DNA from: Sorghum bicolor
Taxonomy: Eukaryota > Streptophyta > Magnoliopsida > Poales > Poaceae
Direction: 5' to 3'
Assembly (NCBI RefSeq): GCF_000003195.3
Contig: NC_012875.2
Location: 18,882,990 to 18,946,989, forward strand
Length of the DNA stretch: 64,000 nucleotides
Numbering within the stretch: the first letter of the stretch is position 1; the number at the start of each line of letters is the position of its first letter. Position numbers and translations under genes: made by a program. Positions 1 to 10,468 of the stretch are shown one piece after another. A model generated the notes under the pieces. It made no database searches and was not told the origin of the DNA. It saw only the letters and a program-made list of their open reading frames with translations.

Positions 1-288
1 ATTCGGGATACACAATGTATTTCATGTGTCTCAACTGAAAAGTGTCTTCGAATACCAGACCAAGTTCAAGATATCGAAGATATGGAACTTGAACCGGATC
101 TGACTTATGCGGAATATCCTATCCGAGTATTGGACCAAAGAGATAGAGTTACTCGAAGAACAACTACCAAGTGGTACAAGGTGCAATGGAGCTAGCACTC
201 TGAAGAGGAAGCCACATGGGAATCTGAAGATTATCTAATGGAGAATTTTCCGGAGTTCCATGCTTCTCTTCAAGACAACATCCAATAA
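1..288 (+). pseudogene. C-terminal end of Ty3/gypsy chromovirus (Tekay-like) pol: integrase tail plus chromodomain
   Basis: The translation begins with the HVSQLKK motif that closes the integrase C-terminal region of plant gypsy elements. It continues into a chromodomain-like stretch (YPIRVLD, then TRR, KWYKVQW, EEATWE) that ends at TAA 286-288. In the family this domain tethers integrase to chromatin. The copy is broken: a 1-base shift is needed near position 45 to keep the HVSQLKK and chromodomain parts in one frame, and an in-frame TAG lies at 193-195 inside the chromodomain. The rest of the element is left of the window. The polypurine tract and LTR that follow in the same orientation support this assignment. 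Confidence 0.85.
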
Positions 289-475
289 ATAAGAAGTGTA
301 CTCTAGTGAAGGAAAAGGGTAGCCAAAGTCATGTGCTTAATGTACATATGTGTTTATGATTAAGTGGTCTTCCCCAGCTCCTTGTTTTATGAAAAGGTTG
401 AAGATGAAATAGTTTGACAAATTTCCATTTCCATTACATACCCTAAGGCTTTAAATCTCGGGGACGAGATTTCTT

Positions 476-489
476 TAAGGGGGAAGGGC
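476..489 (+). other. Polypurine tract of the Tekay-like element
   Basis: The purine run AAGGGGGAAGGG lies directly before an LTR start (TGTAACATCC at 490). It is the expected plus-strand primer site, about 190 bp after the pol stop. Confidence 0.8.
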
Positions 490-3400
490 TGTAACATCCC
501 CGATGTTACGGTTACTAAAACTGGACCATGTCATCATGAGCATTGCATGGCATATTTGTTAAAGCACAACTTGATGCATGTCGACGAAAGCACAACTATC
601 TATGGCAATTGTAACCGACTAGAATACTACTTGATCTCCACGCCTTGTTTCCTTGCATGAAACTCCGAGCTGTCGGATCAAGCCTCGAACTTGTCTCGTA
701 AAGGGCCAAGCCTCCTGGCCCAAGTCTGGCCGTAAGGGTATAGGGGTTTATACCCCCACAATGCACCAACTTAAAATAAGTTTAATTTGGTTGAATGTGC
801 TTAGGGAATTAAAGTGTGCTTATGTTGTGAAGTGATGCTTGTGTTGGTTGTGTAATTCCTAGCGTGGAAGATTTCCGAGGAAATGGGGGGGGGAACCCTG
901 ATTTTAAAACCCTGGATTTGCCCCCTTTTGTGCAATTTAAAAACTAAGAAAAATTTGAAGTTGAGTCCAAAAGCAACGTTGTAGATCTTGTCAAGATGTA
1001 CAACTTTGGTGTTTTGAGTTTTTGAAGTCTCAATACAAAATTCAAAGTAATTTTGAAAACACAGTTTTCCAGAAAGTGTCCCCTTTTCCAATTTGAATCT
1101 CCAGTTCAAAATCTATGTGGAATTTTGAAAAGTGACCAACATGAAAGTTGTAGAGCTCAGAAAGTTGAACAACTTTCATGTTGGGAATTTTTCAAGTTGT
1201 GTTGAAAAATCAAAAGTAATTTTGGAAATTCTGATCTGCCCCAATGAAAAAATTGGAATTTCCCTAAATTGAGATTTGAATTTCAAACTGTTTTGTCAAA
1301 TTCACCATCTTCCACTCAGAATTGGCTTTGATCACCAAAAGAAGTTTTGTAGCTTGTAAAATTCGGAATAACTTTTGTTTTGGTGGAATTTTGTCTTCGG
1401 TTCAAAATTTGGGCGAATTTTGCAAAACAACAGAATTGGTTGGATAGAGCTCGCTACAGTGCTCGAGCAGGGGGGGATGCTCTGCCGCTGGGGCAGAGCC
1501 GCTGCGTCCATCGCCGCCACGCGCCTGGCTACGCAGCTGCTTGCTTGCTGGGCCTCGCTCAGACGTCCTCATCCGCAGCACGCACTCCGTCGCGTGGATA
1601 AAGACCCGGGTGGCCGTGGTATTTCCTTTCCTCTCTCTGAACCTCACCGCCGACAGCCACCAATCGACGCCGAAATTCACCGTCGCCTTAGCTTCTCCAT
1701 CCCCAAGCTCTTGCTCTCAACTCCGCCAAGAACCCAGCAATCGATTGTTCCCCTGAGCGCAAGCGCTAACCCCTCCTAGCCCGCAACCGAGCCGTTCTTC
1801 TCCGATTCCGGCCGGGACCGCCGTCGTGCGCCTCCTCCGTGGTCACACCGTTCTAGGAGGTTATACGCCTAGTACATGGTCGTTTCCGGTTCCTCTCTTT
1901 CGCCCGGAGCTGATGCGCTTGCTCTTTTCCTTCGAACGCGAGCAGGTTCATCGGAACAAGCTCGCTGAGCCCGGAGCGCCGCCCGACCACACGGCCACCA
2001 TCGCCAAAGTCTTCTGCTGCTTCTCCCGCTGTGGTGAGGTGAGCAACGTGCTCCCTAATTCACCCCGAACCTCCCTGTCTTACTTAATTGCGTTCTACCG
2101 AGCCCTAGTGGTCGGTCCGCGGTCGGCTATGGCGGCCGCCCGCCATTCGCGTGGCCGAGGTGGAAGGGAGAGAGTAGAGCACGTTTGGGTGTTGGCAATA
2201 GGTTCGCGAAGGCGAGGGGAGGCTGGTGCGCGCGCGCATGGGCTAAGACCCTCACCAACGGCGGCCGGAGCCGTGGCCAAGCCGCCGTGCGTGTTGAAGA
2301 AGAAGCTGACGGGTGGGACCTCCCCGTCAGCGTCTCGCAGAGAGAGGAAGAAGGAGGGTCTGACGAGCGGGACCCGCCCGTCAGTGACCGCGTGAGGGGG
2401 GAGAGCGCGCGCGCAGCTCCCGTGTGGGCCAGCCTGCGGGCCATTTGGCTGGGCCTCTCCCAGTTTCAAATTGTTTTCCTTTTTTCCTTTTCGATTTAAA
2501 AGTGCCTTATGTTTGAATTTGTGTAGAAAATTGTATGCTGGACCAAAAATAGTGAAAATATTAGGGTATGTTCTATGCAGTGAGCAGAACCCAAGAAAAA
2601 TGCTAGATTTCATTTTATGATAATATACATATGTATGAAAATTATATCTTTTAATTAGTAAATAAAATTTCCATGAATTTTCATAATTTTTGGGTATATC
2701 CAAAAATCACCAAAAATTGTGAGAAGCCTCGGAATATTATTCCCTGGCTTCACACAAAATTTGATGGCATTTGGATAATGTTTGAATAAAATATTATTAT
2801 ACCCTTAATTAGTAATTAAATAATAATTCTAGAATAATTAAATGATAATTAGTTAAATTCTCAAAAGTAAGGTTTGAGTGATTTTGGGATTGTGTGATGA
2901 CCTGAGGTCATTAACCTTAATGACCTTTGGCATTTAATTATTGTTGGCACTAATGTTTTATTACTGTCATTAATACTTAATTAAGAATTAATTAAGATAA
3001 AAAGGATTAATAATTAGTTAATTAAGGATAATTATGAATTAAGAGAAATCCTAATTTACAGATGCATCCTCTTGGGTAAAAACACTAAAATGATAAACAA
3101 CTTTAATCATTGATTAGTCTGGGTTGCACCAAGGAGGCCAGTTGTACTTAACTCGGTCCTTCTCAAATATTTGTCATACGCATATCATGAGCATCCATCA
3201 TTTTGCGTATAGTGCACGTGACCGAAGGAGCGACCGTTGAACCAAACCCCGAGGTCGGTGCTCCATTCGAGGAAGTAGGATCCGAGACTTGGGAAGTCTC
3301 CGAGGGTCTCTCTCAGCTCTACAACCAAGGCAAGCCTAGGATGCATTAACCCCTCCTTGAATGTTTTAAATCTTTTATCACTTATGAATGGAAAATGCTG

Positions 3401-4941
3401 CGTTAGATAGTTGAGAATTGGGTTAACCTACTTGTTACATCTACTACCTTGATATTTGTTATCTTGTCCTTGGCGTCTGTTTTGTTTTAAAACTGCATAG
3501 TGATGCTTAGCCCTGCTACTTGATAGGTTTTAAAACAAGAAAGTTTGAAGGGTTGTTGTGGAATACACTTATGGTCAATGATGTATCAACTTGAGACTGG
3601 TCGGTGGACTTGCTTTAAGAATGGAGTCTTAAAGTAGTGTCTCCAACTGTGTCGGTTAAGGACCGGTCCGTTGATGGACTGTTGGGTTGAGAATTTATAG
3701 TACTAGCCACTTGCCCTCGGTAAGCCCGGTCTTGTGATCCCTCGATGCGAACAGCTACTCGCGCACTGGGCGTGGAGCGATGGCGAGAGTAGTGTGTACC
3801 CACCTTACGGATCTAAGATGACCGGAAAACATCTAGATCGGCTGTAGGATGGTGGTGTACTGTGCTCTCGGGTGCCGCGAACCTAGTCAAATTTGGGGAG
3901 AGCTCGATTTGGGTTGACATATGCAAGATTTAGTTCTACATATGTCGAGGGGTTAGGAACTCCAGCTTGATTGCTAAGCGATTCGAATCGTCGTTGCTCC
4001 CCGATTGGGAGACTCAATTCCTTCGACCCTCATCGTAGTTAAATATGCAACGAAGTGGTAAAATGAGAAAGGGGGAAATGTCTCATGAGGTTCGGATCCC
4101 AATTCCCAGACTCAGAGTGGCATGAAGCTATGGCCGTTGGATAGAAAATACTTTGATTAAGGACTAGGAACTCACAGACTTGTCTGTGAGAAGCAACTAG
4201 TTAGACTGTCCTCGAACTCCTCGGCCTCTTAAGGAGAGGAATTCGCGGGTGAAACTTGAAAGTAAGGATGCACTATTAGTAAGATTTTTAGCAAAACATT
4301 TTGGCTCCTTGCTCAGCCACTCCTTGTCTACCCCAAGCCTGCATCCCTAATTTCTCCTCTTTTTCCGCCAGGTAAGTCTTGTCGAGTACTCCCGTACTCA
4401 GGGTTTTAGAACCCCTGTTGCAGGTGAAGCTCAGGAGCCGACATGTTACGGACCCTGTTGTGTGACCGTCGTCGAGGTTGACGACGAGGAAGAGTGAGCG
4501 TGACCCATGGGCAGGGTCTGTAAATTTGTAATCTGTGTACTAAAGTTTAAGTTGCTCCGCTGGACCTGGCTTGTAATAACACTCTACTATTTGGAAGAAC
4601 TACTTTTGTAAATTAAGTTATGTAATACTTCCACCGCTTTACTCTGAAATATTATTTTGGTCTTATGTCGTCTGTGATACTGCAATGTCTTCGCAACGAG
4701 TGATCCTGGTGTTAAGGTGGCCACTTGCTATCCTATAAGGGCGAGAAGAAGAAGTTCTCGTTAATTGACCATCACTAGTGGTCAGGACGAGCTTGCTTGA
4801 TACGCCACAGGTAGCGGTGGAATGAGCGTCCAACGATGCTCATCGGACTTCTAGAGTGGTAGGATCCCCGGCACACCGTCAGAGGTCCTTAGGACAATGA
4901 CAGGTGTCGGTGGGCCCAAACACTTAGGAGGTTCTGCCACA
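490..4941 (+). mobile_element. 3' LTR of a Tekay-like gypsy retrotransposon (4.45 kb)
   Basis: It starts TGTAACATCCC directly after a polypurine tract and ends GTTCTGCCACA. At 4942 the sequence changes abruptly to a minus-strand copia pol frame. The long LTR, the TGTAACA start and the passage near 4375-4435 (AAGTCTTGTCGAGTACTCCC, then GTACTCAGGGTTT) recur in the other Tekay-type LTRs here (18459-23589 and 35700-37529, both reversed). A GC-rich island at about 1440-2470 reads like 5' UTR; open frames in it show no family and are not called. The rest is AT-rich noncoding DNA. The 5' LTR and internal region lie left of the window. Flanking bases 4942-4946 (ATCCA) would be one target duplication copy. 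Confidence 0.8.
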
Positions 4942-6292
4942 ATCCATGTTCTTCATTGCATTTGCCAATTGATCTCCTCTCACATCGTCAAGATTTTGAG
5001 CTTCATTTTGAGATCCTTCGGTTTCATCAAACTCCACATCATGGACTTCTTCCAATGTGCCATTTGTCAAGTTCCAAACTCTATATGCCTTGCTTGTGGT
5101 GGAATAACCAAGGAAGAACCCTTCATCACGTTTCTTCTCAAACTTGCTCAATCTAGTGCCTTTCTTGAGAATGTAGCATTTACAACCAAACACTCTAAAG
5201 TATGCAATGTTGGGCTTTCTTCCATTCAATAGCTCATATGGTGTCTTCCCAAGCTTTCCATGGCAATAGAGACGGTTGCTATAATAGCAAGCCGTGTTGA
5301 TAGCCTCACTCCAAAATGAATGGCTAACATTGTATTCACTAAGCATTGATCTAGCCATATCAATCAAGGTTCTATTCTTCCTTTCAACTACACCATTGGA
5401 TTGAGGAGTGTATATTGGAGAGAATTGATGTCCAATACCAAGATCATCACACAATTCCTCAATTCTTGTGTTCTTGAATTCACTACCATTGTCACTTCTA
5501 ATCTTTTTGATAGTGGTTTCAAACTCATTTTGCACCCTCTTGACAAAAGACTTGAATAGATCACAAACATCACTCTTGTCATAGAGGAAGAACACCCAAG
5601 TGTATCTAGTGTAGTCATCTACTATCACAAATCCATACTTGTTGCCACCAATGCTAGTGTATGTTGTTGGCCCAAATAAATCCATGTGCAATAGCTCAAA
5701 TGCCTTTGATGTGCTCATTTCACTTTTCTTATGATGTGCATTTCCAACTTGCTTTCCGGCTTGACAAGCACTACATGGTTTATCCTTCTCAAAGGTGACA
5801 TCCTTCAAGCCACTAACTAAGTCATGCCTCAAAGGTTTGTTCAATTGTTTCATTCCAACATGACCAAGCCTTCTATGCCACAACCAGCCCAAACTTGATT
5901 TGCTAATTAGGCATGATGTCAATTGAGTGTCACTATCATTGAAATCAACCAAGTATAAGCTACCATGCCTAAATCCTTTGACTATCAAGTTTGATCCATC
6001 AACACTAACCAAAGATGCACTTGAAACCAAGGTCACAAAGTTGGGCAATTGACAAGAGATTGAAATCAAGGCTCTCAACTAGCAACACATTTGATATGCT
6101 CATGTCATTTGAGATAGCAATTTTACCAAGCCCCTTGACCTTGCCTTTCTTGTTGTTGCCGAAGGTGATTGAATCAAAGCCACCATTTTGATTTGTATCA
6201 ATTGATTTGAACATACCAGAATCCCCGGTCATATATTGAGTGCACCCACTATCAAGCACCCAATGCCTTCCTCTGGCTTTGTAATTGACCTA
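4942..6292 (-). pseudogene. SIRE-like copia pol, N-terminal half: protease, GAG-pre-integrase, integrase core
   Basis: The protease signature is LDSGCTQYMTG (catalytic D-S-G). After it come the GAG-pre-integrase zinc motif (HRRLGHVGMKQL, later CSACQAGKQ) and the integrase core, with LLHMDLFGP, then IRSDNGSEF, then NGVVERKNRT giving the D, D and E residues. The frame reaches the KKGTRLSKFEKK region typical of the end of copia integrase before the element is cut at 4941. The protease frame (up to about 6005) and integrase frame (from about 6078) differ, so a small indel lies between. An in-frame TAG precedes the protease, about 10 codons upstream. Reverse transcriptase is absent because of the insertion. 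The gene is inactive. Confidence 0.85.
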
Positions 6293-6302
6293 CAAGACAA
6301 GA

Positions 6303-8360
6303 TCAATTCCTTTTAGGTATCCAAACTTGATTGGGTCCTCCAAGGTTAGCAACTAAGCTCTTTGGTACCCATATGGCTTTCTTCTTTGAGCCCATCCATG
6401 GTGTACCAATGAACTTAGCATGAACACATTTTGTATCCTTGGTAAGCACATAGAAAGAATTAAGCTTAATTGAGGATACATAAGCTTTGGGTTTCTTGTT
6501 CATGCATTGTTGCTCTAAGTGACCAACTTGCTTGCAAGCTTTGCAATACCTGCCATTGTTCTTCACAAAACTAGTCTTGCGAGGAGCAAAGGCGGCCTTG
6601 CCTTTCTTGGGGTTATAGCCTAATCCCTCTTTATAGAGAGAAGCTCTTTGGCTACCCAAGCACATAAGCAAGCGGTCCTCACCACCATAAGCCTTGGCTA
6701 AGGTGTGATTGACCTCCTTCACCTCCTTATTGAGAATTTCATTCTCAACTTTTAGTGTGGTGTCACATGTGAAACCATCACTACTAGATGAGGATGATGT
6801 AGATGTGCTACATGAAGGGTTAGTAGAAGCAACAACAATAGACATACTTAAGATATCACATGTTAGGCCTATGTTGCAAGTTTTAGCTTTCACCATTTTA
6901 GTAGGCTCATTTTCACACTTGTTAACTAGAGAGGAATGAGCTTCTTCAAGCTTAGTGTGAGCCTTTTGAAGCTTCTTATGGTCTTCCTTTAGACTCTCAT
7001 AAGATGCTCTAAGCTCATCAAGTTTTTGCTCAAGGGTTTTCTTATCCTTAAGCAAGGCCTTGCACTCCTTTCTAGTTTCTTTATAGTGATGAGTGCAATC
7101 TTCTAGCATAGTGATTAGTTCATCTTTAGTTGGTTCATCATCATCACTATCACTATCACTATCACTATCACTAGCATGGTCACTCTCATCATCGGATGAT
7201 ACCTTAGTGGCCTTAGCCATGAAGCATGATGGAGTGTCGAAGATGGAGCTCTTTCCTTGAATTGCAATGCTAGCATGCGCCTTCTTCTTGGTGCTCTCAT
7301 CATCACTTGAGGAGTCATCACTATCCCAAGTTGCAACATGAGCATCACCCTTCTTCTTGTTTGAGCCTTCCTTCTTTTCTTGCTTCTTCTTTTGCTTCTT
7401 TCTTTCTTTCTTGATAGCATCTTCATCATCACTATCATAAGGACACTTGGCGATGAGATGATCCTTGCTATGGCATCTAAAGCACCTCATGGAATGATCA
7501 TTCTTCTTGGAGGAGCTCTTCTTCCTCCTTGCCCGATAGCCCTTCTTCTTCATAAACTTGCCAAATCTCTTGACAAGAAGAGCCATCTCCTCATCTTCAT
7601 CACTATCAGAAGAGCTTGCTTCTTCTTCACTTGATGATTCTTGCTTGGCTTTGCCCTTGGATGTGGAGACCTTGAATGCCACACTCTTCTTCTTCTCATC
7701 ATCCTTCTTATCACCATCGTTCTTCTTTTTCTTGATCAATTCATCCTTCTCATTATCTTCTCTATAAGCATCATCGGTCATCACTTCTTGAAACACTTGT
7801 TGGGGAGTTGATTCACTAAGTGTTGTCTTGACTAGCACGGTGATCAATGTGTCAAATCTCTTGGGCAAGCTTCTCAAGAACTTCATAGAGAATTGACTAT
7901 CCTTCACTTCTTCCCCAAGTGCCTTGAGCTCATTCACAATGACTTGCAACCGATGAAACATCTCCGGCACACTTTCATCTTCTTGCATCTTGAAGCTAGA
8001 GAACTTCTCTTGGAGAATGTAAGCTTTGGCAGTCTTGGTACCTTTGGTGCCTTCAAATGTTTCTTCTAATTTTGCCCATGCATCATGAGCAACCTCAATG
8101 TTCTTGATTTGCTCAAAGGTCTTGTCATCAAGAGCTTCATGAAGAGCACTAATTGCAATGTCATTGCATTGAAGCTTCTTTTCTTCAACCGGTGTAGGTG
8201 CATTCTCATTTGCAACCTCAAACTTTGTTTCGGTCAACTTCCAAACTTCTCTATTGATTGACTTGAGATGGGCGGTCATCTTGACCTTCCAATAAGCATA
8301 ATTGGTGCCATCAAAGTAAGGTGCCTTCTTGGTGTTGTTGATATGCAAACTAAGAGCCAT
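6303..8360 (-). CDS. gag: SIRE-like copia Gag polyprotein, 685 aa, intact frame
   Basis: This is a complete frame from ATG at 8358-8360, 43 bp after the PBS, to a stop at 6303. The N-terminal half holds the retro-copia gag domain (KAPYFDGTNYAYWKVKM, then a leucine-rich region to about residue 200). It is followed by a Lys/Glu/Ser-rich acidic segment, a first CCHC knuckle (CFRCHSKDHLIAKC, about residue 295), an Asp/Ser run encoded by a TCATCACTATCACTATC-type repeat, and a long coiled coil at about residues 420-490. A second knuckle (CKACKQVGHLEQQC) lies near residue 620. In the family Gag forms the cytoplasmic virus-like particle that packages RNA. The frame has no stop although pol is broken, so this is among the younger insertions. 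Confidence 0.9.
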   Translation of the reverse strand: MALSLHINNTKKAPYFDGTNYAYWKVKMTAHLKSINREVWKLTETKFEVANENAPTPVEEKKLQCNDIAISALHEALDDKTFEQIKNIEVAHDAWAKLEETFEGTKGTKTAKAYILQEKFSSFKMQEDESVPEMFHRLQVIVNELKALGEEVKDSQFSMKFLRSLPKRFDTLITVLVKTTLSESTPQQVFQEVMTDDAYREDNEKDELIKKKKNDGDKKDDEKKKSVAFKVSTSKGKAKQESSSEEEASSSDSDEDEEMALLVKRFGKFMKKKGYRARRKKSSSKKNDHSMRCFRCHSKDHLIAKCPYDSDDEDAIKKERKKQKKKQEKKEGSNKKKGDAHVATWDSDDSSSDDESTKKKAHASIAIQGKSSIFDTPSCFMAKATKVSSDDESDHASDSDSDSDSDDDEPTKDELITMLEDCTHHYKETRKECKALLKDKKTLEQKLDELRASYESLKEDHKKLQKAHTKLEEAHSSLVNKCENEPTKMVKAKTCNIGLTCDILSMSIVVASTNPSCSTSTSSSSSSDGFTCDTTLKVENEILNKEVKEVNHTLAKAYGGEDRLLMCLGSQRASLYKEGLGYNPKKGKAAFAPRKTSFVKNNGRYCKACKQVGHLEQQCMNKKPKAYVSSIKLNSFYVLTKDTKCVHAKFIGTPWMGSKKKAIWVPKSLVANLGGPNQVWIPKRN

Positions 8361-8402
8361 TTTTCACCGTAGGTTGTTAAGCCTCAAATAAGCGGTGCCT
8401 CG

Positions 8403-8414
8403 GCTCTGATACCA
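8403..8414 (-). other. Primer-binding site (initiator tRNA-Met type) of SIRE-like copia
   Basis: The minus strand reads TGGTATCAGAGC, the classic plant copia PBS, complementary to the initiator tRNA-Met 3' region. It sits 2 bases inside the LTR end at 8417. Confidence 0.95.
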
Positions 8415-8416
8415 CT

Positions 8417-10316
8417 TGAAAGGTCCAAATGGCTAGAGGAGGGTGAATAGCCTATTTAAAATTTCTACCAACTTCACTAAGCAAGTGAGTTAGTAAAACA
8501 AATGGTGAAGCGATTCTAGCACTAGCTCAACTAAGCTATGCAAGCCACCTATATAAACTAGTACAAGGCTAAACACTAAAGCACAACAACAAGAGAACTA
8601 AGCTAAACAAGCTAAACAACTAGCAAGGTATGCACAAAAGTAAAGGAGAGGTGAGTGATTGTTATACCAACGTTGTAGAGTAGAAATATAGCCAATCAAT
8701 CAATCACAACTATAAGAGAATCCTCAGCAAGATATGACACAATATTTTTACCGAGGTTCACTTGCTTCCTGGCAAGCTAGTCCTCGTTGTGGCGATACAC
8801 CCACTTGATGGATCACGAGCTAATTGGCAATCCAAAGCCAAACCCTCAGCGGGAGCCGCACAACCACTCACAAGATGCGGATCCTCCAAGCCACGAGCAA
8901 TCCACTAGAGTAGCCAATTGCGATCTCCCGTGGGGAAGGCTCAAGAACCCCTCACAAATCACTTGGTGAGGCTCGAAACAATCTCCAATCACGAGCTCAA
9001 CACCACCGTTGCTCTAAGCCGTCTAGGGCGTCGGGAAACACCCAAGAGTAACAAGAAATCCGCAGCAAACTCAAGAATCAAGTGCCACTAAATGCAACTC
9101 TCAAAGCAATGCACTTGAATCTCACTCAATCTCACTAGGATGAGCTATCAAGCAAGGAGATGAGTGGAGGGAGTGTTCTCTTGCTCAAAGTATGCCTCAA
9201 GTATTCAAATGTGCAAGAGAGAACCTCCAAAAGCCGGCCACCTTCTATTTATAAGCCCCTTAAAGAAACTAGCCGTTGGCCACTTTCACTAGGCTGAAAT
9301 CAGGGGCACCGGACGCTACCAAGTGAGCACCGGACGCTCGACTCCCTGCGTCCGATGCACTAGAGTTGGCCACGTGTCCGTCCTGAATATCGCGTGTCAG
9401 ATCCTAATGGTCACCTGCGGATAACCGGACGCTCTGCAGGTCCACACTGGACGCGTCCGGTGCACACCGGACTCATGCGCAGAGAGTTCCGCAAACCTGC
9501 GGGTCACCGGACGCTAAGCACCGGCAGCGTCCGGTGCTCACCGGACACATGCGTAGAGAGGGTCGCAAAACACCCGCACACCGGACGCTAACCACCGGAC
9601 GCTCTCAGAGTGCGTCCGGTGCTCAACCCTAGCAGGGTCAAACACACCGGACTTTGAGGCCAGCGTCCGGTGCCTCCGCACTCAGCGTCCGGTGAGTGTT
9701 TCTCCGTGAGAAAACACTCCCGTGACTTCTCCAAAATTTCCACCGGCGCAATAGAAAATATACACTTATTTTTCTCAAAAGCGCCGAATCTCTCCTCACA
9801 AGCTCGGCGGGAGGGAGAGAGGAACCCAAACCCCTCTCAACCCTAGGAACTCCACCTCCTTCGCAAATGTGCTAACACCAACAAGTGTCCACCACCAAAG
9901 TGCAAGAGTGTTAGCTTTTCACAAACATTTTCACCCAAAGGAGTTAAGTTAGCAATTTACTAGATCCTAATGCATATTCTCAAGATGTAGACGTAGTAGC
10001 ACTTGATTCGAGAGATAACCGTGATTTCCCCTCTTGATAGTCGGCTATCTATCCTAAACCCGGTCAATCACTTCTCTACTCATCTTAGACCGGCAAAAGT
10101 AAAACCCTTTGTTTATACCTTTGCCTTGATCACTTTGCTCCTCATCTATCACCATGATCTTCACTTTATGCTTCATCCCTTTGTGATCATGTGGGCACCT
10201 TTCCATGCCACCATGCACCTTCATCACATGTGTTGCTATGCCTAACTCAAATCACTTAAGCACAAGGCATTAGCAACTTGGTGTCATTAATTACCAAAAC
10301 CAAACTTGGGCTTTCA
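8417..10316 (-). mobile_element. 5' LTR of SIRE/Opie-like copia (1.9 kb)
   Basis: Ends are TGAAAG and CTTTCA, and the inner end abuts the PBS. It aligns along its length with the LTR at 48280-50188: both begin GGCTAGAGG..GGGTGAATAGCC in plus-strand view and end CCAAACTTGGGCTTTCA. A cluster of CACCGGACGC-type motifs lies near its middle. It is likely to carry the element promoter and polyadenylation signal, but I could not fix the start site. Confidence 0.9.
9300..9700. repeat. Cluster of CACCGGACGC / GCGTCCGGTG motifs in SIRE LTR
   Basis: More than a dozen exact or near-exact copies of CACCGGACGC and its reverse complement GCGTCCGGTG occur in about 400 bp, often as adjacent inverted pairs that could form hairpins. 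The same cluster recurs in the other SIRE LTR at 49200-49600. Confidence 0.85.
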
Positions 10317-10468
10317 AACGAGCAGGATGATTTGGTGGATAACCATACGAACTCATCATGTCATCGTCCCTACGAGGGGTGTAGCGGAAGGAACCTCCAA
10401 GTGATGGTTGGGACGAAGTCCCTATCTGTGATGAGTGGAATGAGGCCTCTCAAGCGGGTCCCCTTGGA

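Larger units (their letters stand above)
4942..10316 (-). mobile_element. SIRE/Opie-like Ty1/copia retrotransposon, 5' half (LTR, PBS, gag, start of pol)
   Basis: Read on the minus strand the order is LTR (10316-8417), PBS (8414-8403), gag (8360-6303), then protease and integrase (6292-4942). The sequence stops at 4941 where the Tekay-like LTR begins, so integrase C-terminus, reverse transcriptase and RNase H are cut off and should lie beyond the left edge. The outer LTR end at 10316 abuts Athila internal sequence, so this copia inserted into the Athila. Long gag with coiled coil and two zinc knuckles fits the SIRE (Maximus) lineage, which includes maize Opie and Ji. Confidence 0.85.

Noticed and set aside
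1375..2499. Several overlapping open frames of 70-200 codons on both strands
   Set aside because: They lie in the GC-rich part of a Tekay-type LTR, have Arg/Pro/Ala-rich products and no family features, and overlap one another on both strands.
4942..4946. ATCCA as a confirmed target duplication of the Tekay insertion
   Set aside because: The matching left copy would lie outside the window, so it cannot be confirmed.
7115..7767. Open frames on both strands with Arg/Met-rich or Leu/Ser/Phe-rich products
   Set aside because: They are other-frame or antisense readings of the repetitive acidic region of SIRE gag.
9300..9700. Regularly repeated CACCGGACGC motifs as a CRISPR-like array
   Set aside because: Spacing is irregular, both orientations are mixed, and the region is a retrotransposon LTR in a plant genome.
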